Below are positions 5,785 through 10,139 of a DNA stretch of 10,139 bases, piece by piece; positions within the stretch are counted from its first letter, which is position 1; each line of letters opens with the position of its first letter. Source of the DNA: Candidatus Collierbacteria bacterium GW2011_GWB1_44_6. GTDB taxonomy: Bacteria > Patescibacteriota > Microgenomatia > UBA1400 > MFAQ01. The translations under genes and the position numbers were made by a program. The notes under the pieces are model-generated. The model saw only the letters and a program-made list of their open reading frames with translations, did not search any database and had not been told where the DNA came from. The stretch covers positions 1 to 10,139 of the forward strand of contig LCJG01000028.1 in NCBI GenBank assembly GCA_000998025.1, in the 5' to 3' direction.

Positions 5785-8700
5785 TCAGTTAAACCCCAAA
5801 TCTTTTTTCACCTTTTCCCACTCAGTTGAAGGTTTTCTCCTTGTTATTTCATCCATTTTGTAAGATTCATTTGCCGCTTTAATTACACCATCGGACAAAC
5901 CCCCTTCGGTATTATACCAATCGGGTAGGTTATTTAGTTCATTATCTCTTGCATAGAAATATACATCTTTCGTCCACTTCAACAGGTTATTAACATAATT
6001 TACAAATCTTTGCCGATATCCATTCCTAATGTTTGGGTTAAATCCAAAATAAGCATCTTGATCATTGAGGGGATTGTGGCTTAACATTTCTCTTGCTACC
6101 TTTGCCATTAATCTCAGATTTAAAGGAGACTCATTCATATAATCTGATCCAGAATGCGTTAGCATATATACCATACATGCAGTTGACATGGCTTTCGTTG
6201 CCCATTCATCATGAGATAAAGGAACCCGTTTATCTGGTTCACCATAGCCAAATTCCGCATCTATTAATCCACGGCTATTCACTCTGCCCTCACTGCTATA
6301 TTTTACCTTTGACATTACCGCGAGTGCAGCCCTTAAAGCCAATAAGGTTTTCACACCTGATTCTGGTTTCATTGCCGTCTTAAATGCTTCAAGTATTGCC
6401 ACTGCCTGTCGTATTTCTTCAATTCTCGTTTCGGTATCATTAGCTATAACTTGACTTAACGTTATATCTTTTAGTAAATTGTATTTTCTTTCCTCATCAG
6501 ATCCCTTGACCTTTGCCTGTCTTGCCAAATCAACTAATTGCGCTTCGTCTATACCGTTATCAGCCGCCACCTTAAGTATACGTCCTCTATTATTCTTTAT
6601 TTCTTCTATCTCATGATTCCTTTCAGCAATCGTAAAAGTATGATCCGCTTTCCATTTCAACCAGTCACCACCTTCTAAGTGGGCCAAACCTTCACCTGAT
6701 CTACCTGTTGAAATTAAATGACAAGGGAAATTGTTAAGTAAAAATTCTTTGACATTTTTTCTTACAAAATCATATTTGTCTCCATCTTCTGGCTTATAAA
6801 ATTTGCCAGTAGCTGGGTTAATCATTAGGTCTCGTCGATACCCACGAGCCATCAATGCTTGTACTTGAGCTCTGACCATTGAATCTTTTGATGGATCTAC
6901 ACCAAATGCCGACATCCTTCTTTCATCTCCTTTAGTTACATACAAAAATGGATCATCCGTTGAGGTTTTTTCACATTCCGTCAGCATTATATTTGAAAGA
7001 AGCAAAGTAAAAGCCACCTCACCAACGTATTTATTTATTTTCAAGTTACTAAACAAATCAGCTTTCACTGCCGAATCAGCTCCTACATAAACATAATAAT
7101 CAGTCTTATCAAAATAATTACGTAGCTCTAGCATGGCACCACTTACGGCACTTTCAATATTGATAGGCTCGCTCTCTCCGGGAAGTAATATTTTTCTTTC
7201 ACCAAGATATTCCCCTCTTTCAGAATAGATACCTGCAAAAAACCTCTCCACGTAAGGGGCTGCCATTAATTGAGGATTTAATAATTGATTAAAATTTTCA
7301 GTATTCGCTTTTTTAAGTTCTCCATGGGCCGAATGAACATCACGAATCGCTATCCAATTATTCAAACCCATTTCTTCTACTATTTCCCTCGTTCTTCTCA
7401 ACAAGGATTGTGCTTCAGAAGGAGTCTTAAATAATCCAGTTACCAAAAAACCATTATTTGCTGTCAATCTTCCCAAAATCTCTTGACTGCTTCTAGCTTG
7501 TTCTTTTCCGCTCATTTCAAATATTTGCTGTAAACAAAATTCTCTTATCAAATCCTCCTCACTCCTTATCTTTCCTTCTTTTTCAATTTCTCCAAATTTT
7601 ATATCTTCACCATCCTTAATCCGTATCAGTTCTTTTATTTCGTCAGGATATTCAAAGGAACCATCATCTAATTGAGTCGTCTGATACAACTCTAGATATT
7701 TCGCCACCCACTGGCCTGCCCTTTGTCTTCGCAAACGCAAATTATCACCAAAGTTCATGGGATTTAAAATATAATTCAAATCATCTTCCGCTTTATTCGT
7801 ATCTATTTCAGGAGTTCTTTCTAAACCGTTTAATTGTTCGAAGACCCATGCTCTAGCTTCAAGATTATCTATTTTATTCAACAACCTATTTAACTCAATA
7901 GTTCTATGCTTTGGATTTGGAATTTTTTCACAAATAGTTTCAACTTGCTTCTGAATTTTTTCTAAATCAGACAATACATTTGTCGTTTCACCCACATTAA
8001 TTTTTTCTTCAGTTTCTTTGTTATCATTAGAACCAAAATCCACCCCCAAATTTTCAAGATATGCTGCAGCCTTTTCTTGACTTTCCCAACCCACAGTAGT
8101 TCCATCAGCTCTTCTCTCAGGAACAAAGGTACCATCAACATAACCTGCAGCTTCTCTCAATCTCCACCTCTCATATCTACCCTCTGGCGTGTCTTCATTC
8201 ACACGGTCAGACAAATTAACACCTTCTGCACGCAGTTTTTCTACCAAAGCCTCTCTTTGGTCAGAAAACATCTTACCACCCACTCTTTTCAAATCATTCA
8301 AAATATCTTGAGTAGTTCTTTCTCCTTCGACTGGCTCCACTATACCCTCGACTACTCCTAAAATAGGTTCGCTTGGATCTAGTTCTTCTGGCTCAGGTGG
8401 TATCGTCTCAGCAGGTTCTCCTTTTGCTACTCCTCCAACCAAACGAGCATTTTCGTCAACAAAGTCTCTTCTTTGTTTTTCAATTTGATCCGGCTGGTAG
8501 GATTTGTTAGTATTGGGGTCCACATCTATAGATCGCTCCATTCTATGTAGTCGCATCTTCTGGTCTTCTGTCAAACTATCATCAAAAGGTGCTATTCCAG
8601 CTGCTTCGCCCAACGAATTTGCTGCTCTAGCCGTTGCTTCCGGATTTTCAGCCATCTGAGATAACAAGTTAGCAGAGTTATTTGCGGGCCGGACCTCTGA

Positions 8701-8868
8701 TCCCTGAACCACCGGTTCTTCAGCCATTTGAGCCTTTCTCTGTTCATAAAGTTGCCAGTCAGCGTCGGGAAACACAGACCTCATTCCCATACCCTTCGCG
8801 GATTCCATCATTCCCATTTTGTCTTCGGGCATTAAGTCTTTCAGAGGTGGTGTTTCGTTTTCGTTCAT
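5785..8868 (-). CDS. Very large soluble protein of unknown function (1027 aa)
   Basis: I do not recognise this protein. It has no signal peptide and no convincing membrane span, so it is probably cytoplasmic. Only five cysteines occur, against 30 in the secreted protein on the other strand. The ATG at 8868 (MNENETPPLKD) is preferred; an in-frame TTG four codons upstream is possible. The first 60 residues are Met-rich, with MPEDKMGMMESAKGMGM. A Pro/Glu-rich linker lies at about 150-185. A basic helix followed by WESQEKAAAYLENLGV (261-276) resembles a segment of the 256-aa protein encoded just upstream. Acidic, Lys/Glu-rich linker sequence follows (about 278-300), then about 700 residues of mixed helical sequence. 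These include DYYVYVGADSAVKADLF (590-606), a basic region around 650-705, and a predicted helix-rich stretch at 745-830. I see no Walker A or B, helicase, nuclease or protease motif. The codons are AT-ending, unlike the genes to the left. A promoter lies between it and the preceding gene, but the two could also share an mRNA. Confidence 0.85.
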   Translation of the reverse strand: MNENETPPLKDLMPEDKMGMMESAKGMGMRSVFPDADWQLYEQRKAQMAEEPVVQGSEVRPANNSANLLSQMAENPEATARAANSLGEAAGIAPFDDSLTEDQKMRLHRMERSIDVDPNTNKSYQPDQIEKQRRDFVDENARLVGGVAKGEPAETIPPEPEELDPSEPILGVVEGIVEPVEGERTTQDILNDLKRVGGKMFSDQREALVEKLRAEGVNLSDRVNEDTPEGRYERWRLREAAGYVDGTFVPERRADGTTVGWESQEKAAAYLENLGVDFGSNDNKETEEKINVGETTNVLSDLEKIQKQVETICEKIPNPKHRTIELNRLLNKIDNLEARAWVFEQLNGLERTPEIDTNKAEDDLNYILNPMNFGDNLRLRRQRAGQWVAKYLELYQTTQLDDGSFEYPDEIKELIRIKDGEDIKFGEIEKEGKIRSEEDLIREFCLQQIFEMSGKEQARSSQEILGRLTANNGFLVTGLFKTPSEAQSLLRRTREIVEEMGLNNWIAIRDVHSAHGELKKANTENFNQLLNPQLMAAPYVERFFAGIYSERGEYLGERKILLPGESEPINIESAVSGAMLELRNYFDKTDYYVYVGADSAVKADLFSNLKINKYVGEVAFTLLLSNIMLTECEKTSTDDPFLYVTKGDERRMSAFGVDPSKDSMVRAQVQALMARGYRRDLMINPATGKFYKPEDGDKYDFVRKNVKEFLLNNFPCHLISTGRSGEGLAHLEGGDWLKWKADHTFTIAERNHEIEEIKNNRGRILKVAADNGIDEAQLVDLARQAKVKGSDEERKYNLLKDITLSQVIANDTETRIEEIRQAVAILEAFKTAMKPESGVKTLLALRAALAVMSKVKYSSEGRVNSRGLIDAEFGYGEPDKRVPLSHDEWATKAMSTACMVYMLTHSGSDYMNESPLNLRLMAKVAREMLSHNPLNDQDAYFGFNPNIRNGYRQRFVNYVNNLLKWTKDVYFYARDNELNNLPDWYNTEGGLSDGVIKAANESYKMDEITRRKPSTEWEKVKKDLGFN

Positions 8869-8896
8869 GGAATATATCAACCTATAACTAGCCTCA

Positions 8897-8924
8897 ATTA
8901 TACCATTTATATCTCTACTCCCAA
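8897..8924 (-). promoter_or_regulatory. Extended -10 promoter for the 1027-aa gene
   Basis: On the minus strand, TGGTATAAT (8905-8897) is an exact extended -10 element (TGnTATAAT). TTGGGA (8924-8919, four of six -35 matches) lies 16 bp upstream of the hexamer. The -10 hexamer starts 5 bp after the stop codon of the 256-aa gene and the -35 lies inside that gene. The predicted +1 is about 8890, giving a leader of about 22 nt to the ATG at 8868. Its only Shine-Dalgarno-like element is a poorly placed AGG. The core GTATAATT is identical to that of the two + strand promoters. Confidence 0.65.
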
Positions 8925-9677
8925 GGAAATCAGCAATTTACGATACAGTACCCAGTCTGGGTCTGTGTCTTGTCTCGCCTTATCACCCATCATTTTAGCC
9001 GCATTTCGCAAGTGTAAGATCATATTCCTTCTTTTTATTTCATCCGTCATTTCATAAATTATCTTAACCAGCTCAGCCCAAGTCACAGAGTTTGCCTTGG
9101 TTGAAATTTCTTTAATTAGCGGATCCTCCTCCCAAGCACTTCCCTTTACTTGTTCGCCTCCTTTTTCCCAATATTTTGTCCTACCAGTCTCATCTATTGG
9201 CAAAGTTTGCTCAACTTTCTCCTCAACCTTTTCACTTCCTTCTTCTTTCTTTTCTTCAATGCCAATACTTTTTAAATAGTCCACCGCTTTGGCCTTGGAG
9301 TCAAAATATTTCTTTGCATAATCAGAAACTTGGTCATTGGACAAATATTCTAAGGCTGCCCGAACTCTTTGTCTGTTCAAATCTTCCCTCTTATCCTCAG
9401 GATTTTGAGAAAGCTTTGGAAACTTCTTATTCTTATTCAATCTCTCGAGCGCAGCCGGCCGGCTTTCAATCTCCTCTTTGCTTAGTTGCTCATCAAGCCA
9501 AGAAACAATCCTCAGATCCTTTTCAATCCCGTCATACCAGATCGGCTTTTCGGGCTCTTTCACTTCTATTACTATCGTTGGTCCAATTCCCTCCCGCAAA
9601 TACTTCTCGATTCCTTCACTGGTCAGACCGTCTTTGGGTACGAGTTCCCGAATAATTTCATCCAAGCCCAGTATCAT
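8907..9677 (-). CDS. Soluble charged protein of unknown function (256 aa), partly similar to the 1027-aa protein downstream
   Basis: This 256-aa protein has no signal peptide, membrane span or cysteine, and is rich in Lys and Glu. It has an N-terminal unit (1-65), a basic stretch with KNKKFPKL and NRQRVRAALEYL (82-112), then FDSKAKAVDYLKSIGI (125-140). A Glu/Lys-rich, probably disordered linker follows (141-158), then a helical C-terminus (about 185-256). The 125-140 segment matches residues 261-276 of the protein encoded next, with six identical and mostly conservative other positions. In both proteins the segment follows an Arg-rich helix and precedes an acidic, Lys/Glu-rich linker. The ATG at 9677 has AAGGAG three bases upstream, a short spacing, but the only clear ribosome binding site in the window. 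The gene ends 38 bp before the next ATG, so the two are probably co-expressed at least in part. I cannot name a function; the pairing suggests a common partner or a duplicated domain. Confidence 0.8.
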   Translation of the reverse strand: MILGLDEIIRELVPKDGLTSEGIEKYLREGIGPTIVIEVKEPEKPIWYDGIEKDLRIVSWLDEQLSKEEIESRPAALERLNKNKKFPKLSQNPEDKREDLNRQRVRAALEYLSNDQVSDYAKKYFDSKAKAVDYLKSIGIEEKKEEGSEKVEEKVEQTLPIDETGRTKYWEKGGEQVKGSAWEEDPLIKEISTKANSVTWAELVKIIYEMTDEIKRRNMILHLRNAAKMMGDKARQDTDPDWVLYRKLLISLGVEI

Positions 9678-9680
9678 TTG

Positions 9681-9686
9681 CTCCTT
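9681..9686 (-). promoter_or_regulatory. Shine-Dalgarno site for the 256-aa gene
   Basis: On the minus strand AAGGAG is followed by CAA and then the ATG at 9677, so the spacing is only three bases. It supports this start and contrasts with the leaderless or Shine-Dalgarno-poor starts of the other genes with promoters in the window. Confidence 0.55.
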
Positions 9687-9838
9687 ATCTTTCTTGTCCT
9701 AAATTTTCATCCCGTCAGTTTAAGAAACATCATTCTCCCTCTTACCATGATTTTTTCTCTTATCCCTCTCACCTTTTGGTCAAAAAAACTCAAATTTTCA
9801 AAAATCCTTATCGTCCTTATCATGTGTCTTGGGCAATT
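9687..9838. other. Intergenic gap between two minus-strand genes
   Basis: The gap lies between the stop of the coiled-coil gene and the ribosome binding site of the 256-aa gene. I find no strong terminator, no consensus promoter and no repeat. TTGACC on the minus strand near 9780 resembles a -35 box but has no good -10 at 16-18 bp. A 38-codon minus-strand frame (9707-9823) crosses it without a ribosome binding site and is not called as a gene. Confidence 0.4.
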
Positions 9839-10138
9839 TTATTTCTTAAATAAACCTAATAACGGAATTTTGTCTAATAGGAACTGTCGCTCCATCTTTA
9901 ATGTTTCTAGTTTAGCCTCTAAAGGTTTCCTTCTCTTTTCGGTCATTCTCTCAAAAGCCGATTGGTTTACCATTCCTGAGTGCAAAGTGCGCTTTGAAGT
10001 CTCGTCATTTTCGATATTATCTAGTTGGCCTTTTACCTCAAATATTTCTTTCTCTTTTTGCCTTAGTTTATAAATTCCATAAACAAACCATCCAAATAAG
10101 ACAATCCCCGCAATACTTATTAGGTTGTTTAAGGTTAT
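9839..10138 (-). CDS. Membrane-anchored coiled-coil protein, C-terminal 99 residues (cut by window edge)
   Basis: The minus strand is open from the window edge to TAA at 9841-9839, giving 99 codons. A hydrophobic segment (about residues 5-22 of the visible part, ISIAGIVLFGWFVYGIY) is followed by the basic KLRQKEKE, then a heptad-like charged helix (about 24-45). After a short break comes a second charged helix (about 61-90), ending LLGLFKK. This is the pattern of a small protein anchored by one N-terminal span with a cytoplasmic coiled coil. No usable start codon lies before the hydrophobic segment in the window, so the start is beyond 10139, probably only a few residues away. Codon choice is AT-ending like the other minus-strand genes. 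I do not recognise a family. It is transcribed toward the 256-aa gene and may belong to the same unit. Confidence 0.75.
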   Translation of the reverse strand: MTLNNLISIAGIVLFGWFVYGIYKLRQKEKEIFEVKGQLDNIENDETSKRTLHSGMVNQSAFERMTEKRRKPLEAKLETLKMERQFLLDKIPLLGLFKK

Positions 10139-10139
10139 T

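Noticed and set aside
9707..9823. A 38-codon minus-strand frame (MIRTIRIFENLSFF...) in the gap before the 256-aa gene
   Set aside because: It has no ribosome binding site, no promoter and an Arg/Met-rich composition. The opening weakly recalls four-helix-bundle (S23-type) proteins, but the rest does not follow.
9486..10073. Plus-strand 195-codon frame across the right edge
   Set aside because: It runs antisense through the start of the 256-aa gene, the gap and the coiled-coil gene. Its Phe/Ser/Leu-rich product is typical of an antisense shadow.
1..10139. CRISPR array, tRNA or rRNA genes, insertion sequence
   Set aside because: No regularly spaced identical repeats, no tRNA-like cloverleaf or rRNA segment and no transposase or terminal inverted repeats were seen. 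Apart from the REP-like cluster the window is almost all protein-coding.

Overview
The window looks like a piece of a bacterial genome from the Patescibacteria (Candidate Phyla Radiation), with Microgenomates-like lineages as my best guess. This rests on family resemblance, not a database search. The main evidence is a polytopic VirB6/TrbL-like membrane protein whose core I associate with CPR type IV secretion-like loci, a very large disulfide-rich secreted protein beside it, very large unrecognised proteins, and promoters placed so close to start codons that two genes should be transcribed without a leader. TGA is used as a stop (for the 1020-aa and the 1027-aa genes), so the recoded-UGA lineages (Gracilibacteria, Absconditabacteria) are unlikely.

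Left half (1-5723, all + strand): the last codons of an upstream gene (to 50); a perfect TATAAT box abutting a GTG start; a 1020-aa secreted, 30-cysteine protein ending in a lysozyme/SLT-like domain (78-3140); a translationally coupled 189-aa single-pass membrane protein (3137-3706); a 262-bp intergenic gap filled by four REP-like 'CGTCAT' repeat units with conserved hairpins (3712-3902); a second perfect TATAAT box; and a 584-aa polytopic VirB6/TrbL-like membrane protein with a signal sequence (3969-5723). Together these three genes look like the cell-envelope part of a type IV secretion-like machine: a wall-opening enzyme, an anchored accessory protein and an inner-membrane channel component. 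The ATPase (VirB4-like) would have to lie outside the window.

Right half (5724-10139, all - strand): a 61-bp convergent junction with no clear terminator; a 1027-aa soluble protein of unknown function (5785-8868) with its own extended -10 promoter; a 256-aa soluble protein (8907-9677) that appears to share a small module with it; a 161-bp gap; and the C-terminal 99 residues of a membrane-anchored coiled-coil protein cut by the window edge (9839-10138). This half is visibly more AT-rich and uses AT-ending codons, unlike the C-ending codons of the left half. The + strand is C-rich over G in every stretch sampled by hand, on both sides of the convergent junction, so the skew follows the replicon strand rather than gene direction.

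The points most worth a second look are the cysteine-rich insertion inside the transglycosylase-like domain, the shared GTATAATT promoter core with near-zero leaders, the mixed REP-like cluster between secretion genes, and the unrecognised 1027-aa/256-aa pair.
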